DNA of 64,000 nt, from positions 17,770,303 through 17,834,302 of the forward strand of contig JAAOOA010000002.1 in the NCBI GenBank assembly GCA_012861695.1, read 5' to 3'. The notes under the pieces were generated by a model that was not told the DNA's origin, ran no database searches, and worked only from the letters and a program-made list of their open reading frames with translations. The position numbers and the translations under genes are program-made. The DNA comes from Trematomus loennbergii (Eukaryota; Chordata; Actinopteri; Perciformes; Nototheniidae). This document shows, piece by piece, positions 47,378 through 60,130 of the stretch. Every line of letters begins with the position of its first letter. Within the stretch, counting starts at the first letter, position 1.

Positions 47378-49300
47378 AATTTCTTTGATTACACTTGTTA
47401 TTAAATGTGAGTGACATTGATTTACAAAATGGCCTGATATAAGGTTAATGGCAGATGTAACCTTCTTGCGCCTCTTGTCTTTTCTCAATTATCATCAAGC
47501 TTTGTTCAGTGTGCCATTTGTGTTTCTATAACCTTAAGTAACATGGCCTTCTACTGTATGCATCTCTGCCTTCACCTCTATACATCACACTGCCTCTGTG
47601 CCTGAACTACCCTCTTTTACTGGTTTCTGTAATTATGTAAGGCAGAAAGTAATTTAAATAGGATGAACAGCCATAACATTGGTGTGCCCTGGCCCATTTA
47701 AGCACATTTACGTGGGCATTATTGACAGACGGCTAAGTGTCATTTGTCAAGGAAGGAATAATTGACAGGGCTAAGAAACGGAGTGAAGTAACGGTCAATC
47801 AGACCTACTTTACAGGCATAAGGGGGAAAAAAGCGAACATCTCCAGGGTTTCATTTTCCGCTTTCTGGGAGGAAGCGTAAGATCATAATACCTATTTTCA
47901 TAATAATACAAACAGCCTGTAGGCAGAACAATAAGAAAAAGGCCATACTGTGTGTATCTGTGCATTGCCTGTCAGAGACAAAGGGGTTTCAATCTCTTTT
48001 CCATTTCATCCTGATAGCTCTGCCTTTTATTACCGAGGGACAGGAACGTTTCCTGAGGTAAAAAGGAGTGCACATTCCCAAGATAAAGTTGGAGGTTTAC
48101 AGCTATTTCCAGCCGTAATGTATTATTCCGTTAAAGCAATGATCAGGTAGTGTTGGATGAATGGGAGATGTTCAGCACCATTACTGCCTGGCACATCAGT
48201 GAGGCATTATTACATTATCGCTGCTCTTTAGTAGGAGATTGGGTGTGTGACCGGGTTCTGAATACACTCATCCCGCTCTCCACGGCGTAAATTGCAGATT
48301 GGCTCATTGACTTCAATGATAAAATGTAAAAATTGCCAGTAAAGAGAACATAGACTCAGGTTACTCCTTAGCTGTTTGTCAACGGCAGATGTGACTCAGT
48401 TGGTGCAGAGCATGTTAAAGAGTTTCATCTCCCAGAAGTCAATGTCATTTATGCCTGAAACTGCTAAAGCAATAGCTCATCTTGTCTCTGGTGTGTCATA
48501 CTACACTGCCTTTGTCTGAGATTAAAATTTGCTCCGGTGATGGGCTCAAATCCTAAAATGTCACTTATAGCTGTAGAGCAACAATATTTACTAATATATA
48601 TGTTGAAAGGAGATGGGGACACAATTTGCATTATTCAGTAATAAAATTAGATACTAAGAAGCTGTTCCAATTAAGATCAAAATAAAACCGCAGTCCCCTC
48701 ACACAAATAATTAACAATTACAATACATGTCACCGACATCTTTAGGATAATTTGTGCTTGATAATTGACAGCTAATTAATTAAATAAAACATCAACCATT
48801 CATCCCGCAGACCATGTGTTCATTGTGTGCTTTAGTGTCACATCAAAGAAAAACCTGCAAGCATTATTATTCTGCTTATTAGACCTGGGCAGGTTATTCT
48901 GGAAATGGATACCGCTAATGTTATCTCGCATGACACTCCAGAAAAGCATTAATCCATGATAATTACCTTGGAAGGAAGCAAATAAAGACAAACTAATGGT
49001 GGGGTTGATCATCAATTTCAAACATTCGACTCAAATGCCCTACATTTTTATGCAGGAAGCGTCCAGTTGCTGTGCTTCTGCTTGAAATGCCTTTTTAAGT
49101 GTATATTATCCTGTCCTTGACTGGGGAAGTGCTAGGAGAAATCATTAAAGCAAATTAGACTATTAACATCCTAAAGAGCATTTATCTTGTGGATCAATAG
49201 GCTCTCATCTTCTTTAGAGGACCCTTTGGTGTCCTAAATCCATTACGAGCCAGATTATAAGGAAAGTCAATTCATTACATGCAGATAGGCCGATAATTAT
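47378..49300. other. Candidate CNE-containing segment
   Basis: Balanced stretches at about 47640-47840, 47950-48300 and 48700-49280 contain GAAAGTAATTTAAATAGG, GAATAATTGACAGG, CAGCTAATTAATTAAATAAAAC and GGCCGATAATTATTGACC. They are separated by A+T-rich sequence. Short frames have no domains. Confidence 0.4.
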
Positions 49301-49429
49301 TGACCACATATTTACTAATAATAATTTCTGGAGCATTCTGCAACTTTTATGAAAAATAAATAAAAGACAAGCGCAATAACTGTTTTCAATAAATGAAACG
49401 TCTTGAATTCATTCAAGTTTCCACACAAT

Positions 49430-50470
49430 CTCAGGAGAATCCAGGCGTTCACTGAAGAGGATATTTAAAGCATCCTCTCAGAAAAAAAAGAGTCTCTTGG
49501 CATTGATGCGCTTGTCGTAGATCAAGCAACACTTCACCATATGATTTTTCCTGCTTTGCTGACTGTGTGTGAAGATGCCATACACCGGGAATGGATTGGA
49601 TCTGCAGTCTACCATCACAAGATCTGCGATGCTCCAATCAACACACAAGATGTTCAGACATTTACAATTGCATCATTTTGCAGCGCCCTTCATGTGACGT
49701 CACCGCCACCTCGTCCGTGTTTGCACACGCTCACATTTGTTTCTCTTGGATTTGTCGACAAGATAAATCAACACATGCGTTTTGTTACTTTGTGTGTCAA
49801 AATATGCGATTTAAGAAGTACAAAGAAAGGAATAATCAGACCCCATGTGGCCCTGGAGTCAACACACACAAATCAACAGAGCAGCCGCCTTTGACATGAT
49901 GTTGATTTGATGAACATGATGTGGTACCATTATCTCTCCCCGAGCCTTCGTCAGTATGTTGACCAAGAAGGGTATTGTTCAAAACCCATAAATCTCTCCC
50001 CCTTACGTCGTGCTTATAATAGCCCTAAATGGGGATAAAATGACTTTCCCTTTCTCATCAGTTGTTATGCAAAAAACTGTAACCCCAAAGTGACCGCTTC
50101 CACGCATAATGTGCTCCACCGTTTGTTCTGCGCTGAAAAGGCGAGCGGGAGATCCTTCTGTTCCCCATATGGCCCCATTGTCTTGGTAATGCCGTACAAT
50201 GCGCCCCCCCTCCAGAGCATGCTCCGGGCCCTGCTGGTAGAGAATAAACTGTTGGTTTCACAGAGGCGAGCAGGAGGCCCGTGGAAACAGAAGTGTGTAA
50301 GATGTTGGGCTCCCATGCGCGTGGCCGGTCGATTCCACCCCACGGCCCGCGACAAGCCAGCTGGAGAAATGGAAAGCGCTCTCTGTGCAGGGGAGGAGGA
50401 GGAATTCTGCACCACAGCAGGATGTCTTTGAAAAGTTTGTCAGAGGTATTTTCTCTGCTTGTGAACAGAA
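49430..50470. other. Long candidate CNE
   Basis: About 1 kb of balanced DNA with notable CpGs, free of simple repeats. Overlapping frames of 102-117 codons on both strands (49541-49894 plus, 50065-50415 minus, 50090-50431 plus) lack domains and contradict one another. A C run of seven lies near 50203. I favour a regulatory array. Confidence 0.4.
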
Positions 50471-50523
50471 AAGTGCACAGAGATCCTAGTTAACATTGTT
50501 GTTGTTTGTGCCGGATTATATCT

Positions 50524-50564
50524 GTCACCCCTTTTGACACTTAAGTCACCCCTTTAACACTTAA
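50524..50564. repeat. Short tandem duplication
   Basis: TCACCCCTTTTGACACTTAAG is followed directly by TCACCCCTTTAACACTTAAG, two near-identical units of 20-21 bp. Confidence 0.9.
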
Positions 50565-51369
50565 GTACTGTGTATAAACTCACAAAAATGTCAAATCCTA
50601 TTCTGAATTTCAGACTGAATTCTGCATAATAACAATGAAAACAATACTCCATCTATTTGGTTTAATTTAAAACATCATTTTTCATTTGTGCTTGTAGATA
50701 CACTCAACAATTAATTACAGCAACTAACCGTAACCCAACAAATAATTGTAAATATTTTTAATTTATAGATTAATTGGCTATTGGCGCAGCAGTAGAGCAT
50801 TACTGTAGCTGCCTGCTTTGTGTGGGCTGTGTGAATTGTCCCTCCATAGCTACCATTGTCTGGCCCCTGGTAGCAGTGAAGCTAAACTAATCAGTCAAGG
50901 AGTTGCTGAGTAGACAACAACCACCCTCGTGCTAAATACAAATACAGACCATTAAAACTCTAACTGGCCTTACCAGAGTACTGTCACATTTCAGCTGCTT
51001 TACCAGCCAACACTTGGCAGTATACATGTAGAGTGGCAACTTACAACAGTATTTTTTACACTTAAAAATGAGAAAGGAAATTTCTTTAAATCTATTTTCC
51101 AAAACTCCAAAATATCCATTGTTTTAAATAATATGAATACATTTCACATTTTGGACCAAAAGCAAAGCTGTGAAGAGTAAATGACGGCCTTTTTCTTTTA
51201 CTTTACCAAAATAGTAATTAATTCACAAATTAATTAATTAATTGGTTTTCTACAATTGAAAGCCACTTATTTGTGTTCACCAGAATTCCACACATGCATT
51301 TGAGCTTATATTGTTTCGTTTTTTTGACCAGAAACACACTCTTGTATTCTCCCTTGTGTTTCTCTTTTG
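50565..51369. other. AT-rich spacer
   Basis: A+T-rich, with an (ATTA)n patch near 51226-51243. The words GGCGCAGCAGTAGAGCATTA near 50784 are faintly tRNA-SINE-like but have no B box. No gene. Confidence 0.45.
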
Positions 51370-51970
51370 TCCGTCCTTCCTTCTTTGTGTCTTAATAAGC
51401 AGTCAGCCAGGACTTTAATGAGAGCACAGTGGAGACATGGACCAGGGAGTTTGTGTGGATGGTGCTGGAGGCTTTGGGAATGTAAGGGTCACCTGGTCAA
51501 TGAATATGAAAGCCCCTCTTATTATAACTTTGTCAATGACAAATAACAAACTGTTGGTATATGAAATGCTCCGTTGTATCATTTTGTGGAGGACAAGGGA
51601 CATTTTAAGCTTGGCTGCCTGTACACTAGGCTTTGAGCTGGCCCTGGAAAAGCTGTTTGTTTGACCCTAAGGAGTGAGAATTGACAAAGCAAGCCGGGAG
51701 CATTTGTTTCATCTGCTAAGCCATAGATTGAAAATGATTTCCCAATGCCCTGTTTTAGATCCCTGTGAAGGGGGTCATCAATTATTTCTTGATACGTGAC
51801 ACAATATTGTACCTATTTTACTGACCACTGCTTTCTGGTTGGTCAGATAGCATCTCTTTTATCAGCCCATTATTGATGGTGAATGGAAGCACAGTAAACA
51901 GACCTGTGGGTTTATTTCTACTTTCACTCTGCCAGGGTGCTGAGCGAGGTCAATAACGCAGAGGATTAGA
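51370..51970. other. Candidate CNE
   Basis: Balanced block with CCCATTATTGATGG, ATCAATTATTTCTTGATACG and TCAATAACGC. Frames on both strands at 51415-51664 mirror each other and have no domains. Confidence 0.4.
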
Positions 51971-53169
51971 AAGATTCCAAAACTCACAAAAGCATTACAT
52001 TCATTTGAAAGAAATGTAAAAAAAAATGTTGTCCTATTGCAGAAGTAATTTTAGAGCAGGAACAATAAATGTAATATATTATTTCTGATTTTGAGAATGC
52101 CCACGGACTTTTTGAAGATTGAACATATTTCCCATTTTCTTTAATTAAAAAGAAAATGAATTATAAACTGAGATGGAAACATTTAGCAGAAAATAGATAA
52201 TTAATACAAATAATTGTTTGCTGTAACCCTCAAATGAAAAAAAATCTAGATTTTTCTAAGAACAATGCCATCATCTGCAATTATAATGTGCTCGAACATG
52301 TTTATTCAACCTCTGTCTATACAAATAAATCACACACAAAAAAAGAAAACTAGAACAATTGGAAGACGTTCATATACAATAAAACTCTTTAAGGCAATGC
52401 TGTTTAATCTTCATTTTGCTTGGAGAAGTGTGAGTCTGCTGAAAGCACACTGTTTTTTGAGCAAATGGAGTTCTAAATTGCTTTTTTTAAGTACCATGCG
52501 CCAGGGTAATGTCTAGAGGTACCGACACAGCATTCCGGTGGCAATGATTTATGGTGTGGGGCAGCCACAAATTGACTTGTATGCAAGAAATGTAAATGGA
52601 AGTGGGACATTTGATGGAGAAGCTCATTTCCAGCCTTAAATGTTTTAAATTAACCACACAAACTCACAAGGCAAAATGTTAATGGGTATTTTTCACTTTT
52701 TTTTTTCCCATTATTTTCTCCTTTAACTTAATCTACATTACAGGTTAATTTATTATACAAACAGTAATATTGCTCTAGTTTTGCAAGGATCAATGGATTT
52801 GACAAACGGGATTCATTTCAGGAAATAAAGCTTTGAAATTAGCAGGGAATGAGGTAAATATTTGAAATGATATATGCTTAGCACAGGACAGTGTGAATGA
52901 CATAAAGGTTCTACCTGAACAAAGAAAGCCACAAACAGACAAAGACAGCAGTGCAAATGGCCTCATTTCCCCCAACCAGGCTGTTTAGCACTCATTCAAG
53001 TGCTCTTTTCCATAGTACCATAACACCTTACATGGGTGTTTAGTCACAATACAAAGGGACCTTTTTTTTGCAGAGCCTGATCAATTGACTATTGATTTAC
53101 TGGGTGAAAAAATGTATCTGTTTTTGAATCTTTTATTAGAACTGAGACTTTCTAACTTTTTAGCATCAT
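51971..53169. other. AT-rich spacer
   Basis: A+T-rich with poly-A and poly-T runs. A patch near 52195-52215 (GATAATTAATACAAATAATTG) recalls the end of repeat family B but is too short to call. Confidence 0.45.
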
Positions 53170-53660
53170 TTATTCACCGCACATGAGCGTGTAGCTGCAG
53201 CAGGATGGAGGAGTTAAACGTGGGGTCTGTGTGCCCTCAGGCTGAAGAAGAAGTGGCCTAGAGGGAGAAATTGTTTTCTAATAACAAGAGCTTCTGGTCC
53301 CCCGAGGGACAATTACAACGTTAGCTCCCTTGTCAGAGTAAAAGCCGCTTTCAAGCTGCTCCTTTCATAATGCTATCATGTTTGCCCCTGAGATATGCCC
53401 ATGGTCTTCATGTCTCTTTCTCTTATTTCTCTCTATCACTATTGATTGAGGGGCCATTTATATTCACAGTAGGGGGTCTTAATTATGAGTGTGAGTGAGG
53501 CCAGCCAAATAGGGCTAAGTGGTAACAGGGGGCCAATGCCTCTGCCACGGGGCTCTTTACCTATTTAACATTCAGTGCCTCACTCCACGATCATTGGCAG
53601 TACACTTATAAATCAACGTTGCTCAGTGGAATAATAACAGTTTTTCAAGTGGCTTCAGTT
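53170..53660. other. Candidate CNE
   Basis: Balanced sequence with GGTCTTAATTATGAGTG, ACTATTGATTGAGGG and CATAATGCTATC; no frame, no repeat. Confidence 0.45.
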
Positions 53661-54000
53661 AGGCTTGTAGGCATGATAAAAAGAGGATTTAGTTTGGTAC
53701 AATTGCAAAACAATGTATGTTATCACAGAGTTTGCCATGTCGCACCATTTACAGTATGAGCTGTTCTTTTTTTTTAAAACTGTATTCTTTATTATTTACA
53801 ATCATTAACTTCTTTGTCGTCACTTGTTAAACTCAAATATCGCAGAATTGCTTTTTATTTATGAATTTTTAGAATTTTGATTATTGTAGTTTGGTTAAAA
53901 ACTCCTACTGAAAGAAAAAAACGGTTCTCTACATTAACTGCGTTTTCAAGTGTCTTCATAAAGAGACTGCGCTGGATTATCTACTGATTACAGAACTCTC
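53661..54000. other. AT-rich spacer
   Basis: T-rich sequence, nothing recognised. Confidence 0.5.
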
Positions 54001-55000
54001 ATCCATGTGTTTTTGTTTTGGATATGGCTGTCCCCATGAGAATAGCAGCGGTGAGTTTGCCTCCTTTTAATTTAAACTCCCCTTTTTGCAGTTTGGCAAA
54101 CTGTGACCATCCAGCCAGTAAATGTTCTGGCTGAGTGTTAAGTCTCTACATTTCATTCAGCCGAGGAAATGAGCTCAAGCTCCTAGTGTGGTAGCTTCAA
54201 TCTGCCGATCACTATACAAAATAAGCCCTTCATTTTACCTTTCTCACAGTACAGATTCTTCCTTAAATGACAACTGGCAGGCAGAACGGCTGAATAATTC
54301 TGATTACTCAGTGTGGCCTTTACTTGTTCACTTTATTCACTGGCCTCTTAAATATGTGGTCATAGCTTTGATTAAGAAACATCTTTCATGTGTTGTTGCA
54401 GTTTGAAATAACCAGACTCCTTCTTCTTGACATGTTATGGAAGACTAAGAGCGTTTGGGTTCAAGGCCTCTCTCTGTGTGGCGGGCCTCAGTGGTTTGGC
54501 CACCATGGTTGAGGCGGCGGTCTAAGGGTCACGTGGTGCCTGGATCATAGGCCTCTGTATCTGCACTCGCTGACAGGGGGACATTGTGTTCCTCTTTTTT
54601 TCTGCTTGAACCAGTCAGCCATGGCTTACATGGTTTGTTGTGGCCCCAAGATCAGAAGGAGGAAGCTGAATAATGTCTTCCTATTCTTTAAGGGGAGGGC
54701 CACGGTTGGTTGATTATAGAATAGCTTTGACAGACCAGAGGGAACTATGGCTTTTGTCCAATTCCCCACACAAAGAAAGGTAAGTTTAGAAAGAGCTTGG
54801 GTTTGCTTTTTTAAGCAGATGCTGGCTGGCCCACTCCTTCATCATGCCATCATAAACTTATAATGCCTGCAGGGACTCCCACCTATGCAGGCTGTCAAAG
54901 GACAAGCAGCTCCACTCCCACTCTTAGAATAAAGCATGTCATTTTAATCCAAGGCCAGCATGAAGTGATTGAATTTAGAGTTCAGACCGAAATCTTAATT
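54001..55000. other. Candidate CNE cluster
   Basis: Balanced sequence with GCGGTCTAAGGGTCACGTGG at about 54519-54538 (an E-box beside a GGTCA half-site) and CTTATAATGCCTGC. The plus frame 54188-54406 lacks a domain. Confidence 0.4.
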
Positions 55001-56459
55001 ATGTATTGCATTAAATATACCTAAAAATGCAGATACTATCTTAAAAGAAAATCTGATTTTCCTTTTTCTTAAAGGTGTGGCTTATTTTTTACATCACTCT
55101 GTGAATGTTTTTCCTACGCACATGTGCAACGTGTGTGACCACACACACAGACAAAGACCCAGAATCCACACAGTCTGGGAGAATTAGCATTTCATTCAAT
55201 GTAACAAGGCCCAATATGTTTCCAGAAGTGCTGCCATACTGAAACAAGTCCCTTTACAAAACAGAGCCTGAGGGCTCGGGGGTCTGACTCCTGGACCCCG
55301 GCAGCCTCCACGGCCTATTTGTTCAGCAGAATCTGTTATTCTGTCACAGCAGGCCTGTCACAAGTGAAATCATTTAAATGTCCAATCCTGTATTTAAGCA
55401 GACTGTCTCACCATGAGCAGATGAGCGGCACTCAGAATTTATAGGCAGACATATCAAAGGGTAAGCAGAGCAGAGTGCGACCTGGTGGAGCAGCGGTCCT
55501 GTGGGAGCTGATTTAGTGGCTCTCTTCCTTATGCAACAATAACAAACTCTCATAATGAACGTCCTGGGTATTCCTCATTTTAATTTCAAATTCAGAGCTT
55601 TACAGTATTTGTGATGAAGGGTTCTTAATACCACTCATTATAACAAACTGAATACATTTGAAAAAGTCACTCCTACTTTAATTCATGCAGTTAGTGTTTT
55701 TTCTTGTCAACACCAATGAATTAATGGAAAACAAAATAAGAAATACAAACCCCTGTGTTTGCTTAGACAAATCGTTTTATGTAATATTTCCAGTTGCTTT
55801 TATTCTTCAATTGGGACATTGTAGATGGAAGGGTGTAGATCACCAAAAGCAGTTGGATGTTTGTGTTTAATGGACCTGTCAACTCTGATGGTTTTTCAAA
55901 TCTGCCATATTGTTGTTCCTACAATAAAAAGCTATGGAGACTGCCATGCAGGTCTGTCTGTGTGGCCAGCACACCTTGATCAATAGCACATTTTTATCTG
56001 AAATCGCACCAGAAAACATAATTGCATGAAGCAGGTAGGGGGAAATACGATGCAGACTGCTCTTAGGGTGATTTCTCATAAACATAAAAGCTGTTTGGAG
56101 GATTATAATCAATGGTGCAACACGACCCACCACGTTGATGATAGACTATCATTACAGATTGTTCTCTGTGAGTAATGGGACCAGAGCAAAAACAGATAAT
56201 GTGATTCAATATTATATTTACTGAAATTGTGAAGAGAAAGAAATGGGAGAATCTGTGAGTAACCCAGAGGCCTTAATTAGAACTTGCTAGAATATTAAGC
56301 ATGGCAAAAGATCACAACAGAGGCTCTTTAAGTCAGAGCTGGTATACTGTTTGTATTGTTGAGCCAGTCTTGAAGCACAAGTAGTTCTCAGTCTACGAAT
56401 GTTTGAAGTATACTCACATTATGATCGATGATTTGTTTATTAGATTTCCAATCAGAATA
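55001..56459. other. Mixed region with candidate CNEs
   Basis: Balanced parts lie at 55140-55560 and about 56230-56360. A+T-rich spacers separate them. Frames at 55685-55870 (plus) and 55879-56133 (minus) have no domains. Confidence 0.35.
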
Positions 56460-57015
56460 TAATGGCCTTGAAGCATTTGCTGCTGTAGGGCTAGATGTGG
56501 CTGAGTTTGTCTGCTGAAGAACCCCCCCCCCCCACCTCCCACAACCCTCCTGATTTCTTAGCGCTTCCTCTGAGTGTAAACAGACCAGAAAGAGAATTAA
56601 AAGAGATTGTATCGCTGTGTGCCACGCCACTGTGCAATTCCCGAGAGATAAACATTAAGCAAAAGGCAGAATGGCTGTGTATTTTTTTCCGTCTAACAGT
56701 CATAAAAGACCCCACCCTCTGAGAGTGTTATTAGGCAGGATCCCGGGGAATGTCATATTACCAATGAATGTCTGGTAGTGAGGGAGATTGTCCTAAGTAT
56801 GAGCCCGGCAGGGAGCTCTCTTTAACTCTAATTCACATTGGAATCAGATCGCCCTGCTATGATCTCATCAGCGTTATTACTCCGGTGCCCAGCCACCTCC
56901 TTCTCCACTGTCCATGTGTGTCCCACTGAGCCCGGCCTCTGCCATCACACTCTGTCATTACCACTCTCATTTTAAACCGCCTAAACTAATGTTGATCAGT
57001 TTGAAGGAGGTGGGG
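56460..57015. other. Candidate CNE with C-tract
   Basis: Balanced block, interrupted by a run of 12 C (56522-56533). Motifs include CTAATTCACATTGG and GCCTAAACTAATGTTGATC. Frames over the C-tract on both strands are composition artefacts. Confidence 0.4.
56522..56533. repeat. Poly(C) tract
   Basis: Twelve consecutive C, directly visible. Confidence 0.95.
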
Positions 57016-57254
57016 TAGGGGGTGGCAGGAAATAACCTTTTCTAATACATGTTTGTCTTTCTTGTCTTTTAGACTGATTCAACTAAACATGTGTTCAAGT
57101 TAAGTTCCTCCCTATATTTTGTATACAACAGCTGAGTTCTGGTCCAGGAAGTGTTATATTTTTAGTTTTCTTAGTTTCTTTGGAATATATATCCATCATG
57201 CCAGGCACAAAAAAGAGAAGCACTTATAGAAAAGTACACTTCTTGACCTTATTG
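57016..57254. other. AT-rich spacer
   Basis: A+T-rich, nothing recognised. Confidence 0.5.
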
Positions 57255-57500
57255 TTAAACTGTTAGTAAAATAATGATAATTGATCAATCTTTTCAATCA
57301 TTTTGAAGCAAGAATGCCAAACTATTATTGATCTCGGCTTCTCTAATGTAAGTTTTTACTTCTTTCTCTGTTTTTATATAAACATCTTTTGGTTTTTAGA
57401 CAATTGGTCAACGAAAGCAAGACATTTGAAAAGATCAATTTAGACTCTGAGAAAGTATCCTGCCCTAACTTATCTATTTTTTGACATTTTATGGCAAAAA
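57255..57500 (-). mobile_element. MITE-like family B, copy 3 (reverse, degenerate)
   Basis: In reverse orientation it shows GGCTTCTCTAATGTAAG, the complement of the family's ACATTTGAGAAGC phrase. CAACGAAAGCAAGACATTTG follows, and then TTGACATTTTATGGC. Ends are eroded. Confidence 0.5.
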
Positions 57501-57839
57501 TGTTTAAACCCATAATTGGAAAAATTACAGAATATTAATTTAGTTACAGCCCTTTTGCTAATCAAACATATTGAATCTTGCATCACGTTAATACCGACTG
57601 AGGTTGCATCTTTTGCTTTGCAGTCCAATGTGAAGTCAAACATGTGTTCATTTGCTCTAGTTGTTTTCTTTGTTTGTGTCACGGTATGCAATCTAGAAAC
57701 TAATACTGAAATAAGTTGTTCATATACATTTGAAATTTGGCTAAAGTTAAAAAGGTACATTTTACTGTAACTTAATATGTGATCCAATTGATGTGAAACT
57801 ACTTATTTTACTTATCTTTAATTGTAACTATATTTACCT
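57501..57839. other. AT-rich spacer
   Basis: A+T-rich. A 105-codon minus frame (57470-57787) overlaps a plus frame and the repeat copy, with no domain. Confidence 0.45.
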
Positions 57840-59060
57840 TTATGGAAGCGTTGCTATGGAGCCCCTATGCAAGACTTGGTAGTAGAAAGGAAGAGGACTG
57901 GTTGGCTGTAATGCGTTTGGTATTTGGCTGAGAGACTTAGGGGGTCGAAGACTTCACTTGTTTTACTCGGATGAATTGGACAGGCTACTAGAAGCGCCGG
58001 GGTTTCACCATCTTGATAGCAAACTTGATAGAGCAATGGGCCGTGGTGGCTCTGAACATAGGCTTACATCGATAAAATGCAGCGCAGTGTGTATACAGTA
58101 TATATCCAACAAGATGTGTATTCAGTTGAAACCATTATTAAAATGCTGAGAGAACCCTATAGCATAAATGAAATTGTTGTACATACTCACTGGGCCCTGA
58201 CCGACAAAATGGAGTGCAAATGTTAAGTACTGCGAGATGTAAAGTACAAACACATTATGGGCAGGTATTAGCTTATAAAACACTGCAAAGCAGAGAAGAA
58301 TGGGAGCAGTCCTTGCGCTGCTGTAGCTCAACCTATTATATATCCAGGTTTAGTATTGTTTTCTGAAGAAAGTATAGAAATGTGGATATCATCTCATGAC
58401 ATTTAAGTATAGCAGAGGGTTGTGCTTCATGCATCGAAAAGCAGTCATGTTTTATTTTGTAGACATTTGGATATAGTTAAATATGTTGTACTTCTAAGCA
58501 TTTGGTTTGTTTAACATGTTCAACTTTCAGGAATACTAGACACATAATGAACAAATTGAGTATGCTGCAAACATCTTTTAGGTATCTTACCAACTAACTT
58601 CCTGAAGAACCGCTTAAAATTGGAAAAATCCAATGATTTATTTGAGTAAATACCTTCAAACTTTAATTGTATTCTTTGTTGCTTGTTTCATCATATATAC
58701 ATTTCTTCTTGAAATCCTGTCAGAGTGATTCTTTTTTTGCTCTGCAGTATAACAGCCAGGCATATCGGCGTTTCCTGTTAATTATGTTTTTTGCTTTAAC
58801 AAGTGGAATTATGGTCCGTTTGACAACCTCGGTGGCATTAAAGCTGAGCCCCATGGTGTCATTTAAAAATATACCTCAAACTTTGCCACACTCTTTAGTC
58901 TTTAGTCTTGAAGGGGGGATGCTCACTGATTTGTTACCACTCAGCAGTACTTTTCTTCTTAATGAATTTTTAATATCCTTAATGACAGCAGAAGAATGAT
59001 GTCATTAGGAGTGGATGTTTGGAAAACGCTGACTTGAACTCTTTTGGACGACCATTTTTA
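57840..59060. other. Candidate CNE blocks and spacer
   Basis: Balanced stretches at about 57840-58330 and 58730-59050 (GTTAATTATGTTTTTTGC, GGAATTATGGTCCG, CTTAATGACAGC). The 110-codon plus frame at 58667-58999 has no domain. Confidence 0.35.
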
Positions 59061-59110
59061 TAATGATTTAATATAGATTAACGCCCCATAGTAATGAGCA
59101 GTTTGGCAAT

Positions 59111-59120
59111 GGGGGGGGGG
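59111..59120. repeat. Poly(G) tract
   Basis: Ten consecutive G, directly visible. Confidence 0.95.
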
Positions 59121-60130
59121 ACTATTTAATGTAAGACCCCACCATCCATTTGGCCGTTCACTTTCAAAACTTTTCATTCATTTAAGTTTTTGAGTGACAG
59201 TTGCTTAATCAACAGGAGTAGAATAGATATAGAGTAATATATAACACCGATTAAACCATAAAGTCATGTTTTAAAGAGTACACTCACACGGATTATAAAA
59301 CATACATTCAGTTTCCATTTGAAACATGGAGTCACACACATTCTCTGAATATTCGTGGCACGTTTATCTTCCTACAACTATCTACATGCACTAATGCCGT
59401 GATCATCTCCGGACAGAGCAGTAATGCCATGGAGGCAGAGAATTAAGATTGTGTCCTCCTGGTAATTTACCTACTGGACCTTGTGCGCTGGTGAAGTGTG
59501 AATCAATTTGTAAAGGATAGTTAAATTTCTATAACAACCTCCCCTTCTTCACACTTGACTATCCCACATCAGCTATTAAAAATGAAAAAGGGAAAGAAAT
59601 CCCGTGGCGTCTTATGAAGATGATCAAGGGGAAGGCCACTCGCTGGGAATGATAAAACGACTGGCTGCACTTTCACCCCTTTTTATTTTTTTTGCTGAAT
59701 GGACCGACCTCTCCTTCTGTGTACTGTATGTGTGTATGACAAGCACATGCATTAGGCCCAAAGATAAATAAACAAGCCCAGAATATAAAATGAATAAAAC
59801 AAGAAAAGGAAGCAGGCTGGCTAGGACACTGATATCCCTTGGCAAAATGTTTTATCATATTCAGCAAAGGAAGAGCCTTTATTTTATTGATTTAAAAAAA
59901 GAATCCCGGAGGCACTAAAAGGAACAGGCAATGATTAATGTCCCTCTCAGAAAAAGAAATTATATGGAATAAATTAAACTACTGCGGCAGCAAATTGAAA
60001 AATAAGGATGTAAATGAGGTTTGAATACTTAATATCTTATAAAGAGAAATAGTCAATGAGGCCCAAAAATGATGAGGGATTGCCAAAGAAACATAATATT
60101 AACTCTAATGACTGAGGCTAGATTTTCTGT
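59121..60130. other. Candidate CNE blocks
   Basis: Balanced from about 59380, with GGTAATTTACC (59461-59471, a near-palindrome), GCAATGATTAATGTCC and CTAATGACTGAGGC. Two minus frames near 59624-59867 are artefacts. Confidence 0.4.

Noticed and set aside
49541..50431. Overlapping 102-117 codon frames on both strands
   Set aside because: They contradict each other and have no domains; G+C-rich sequence lowers stop frequency.
50784..50850. tRNA-SINE-like words
   Set aside because: No B box and no A-rich tail; resemblance is too short.
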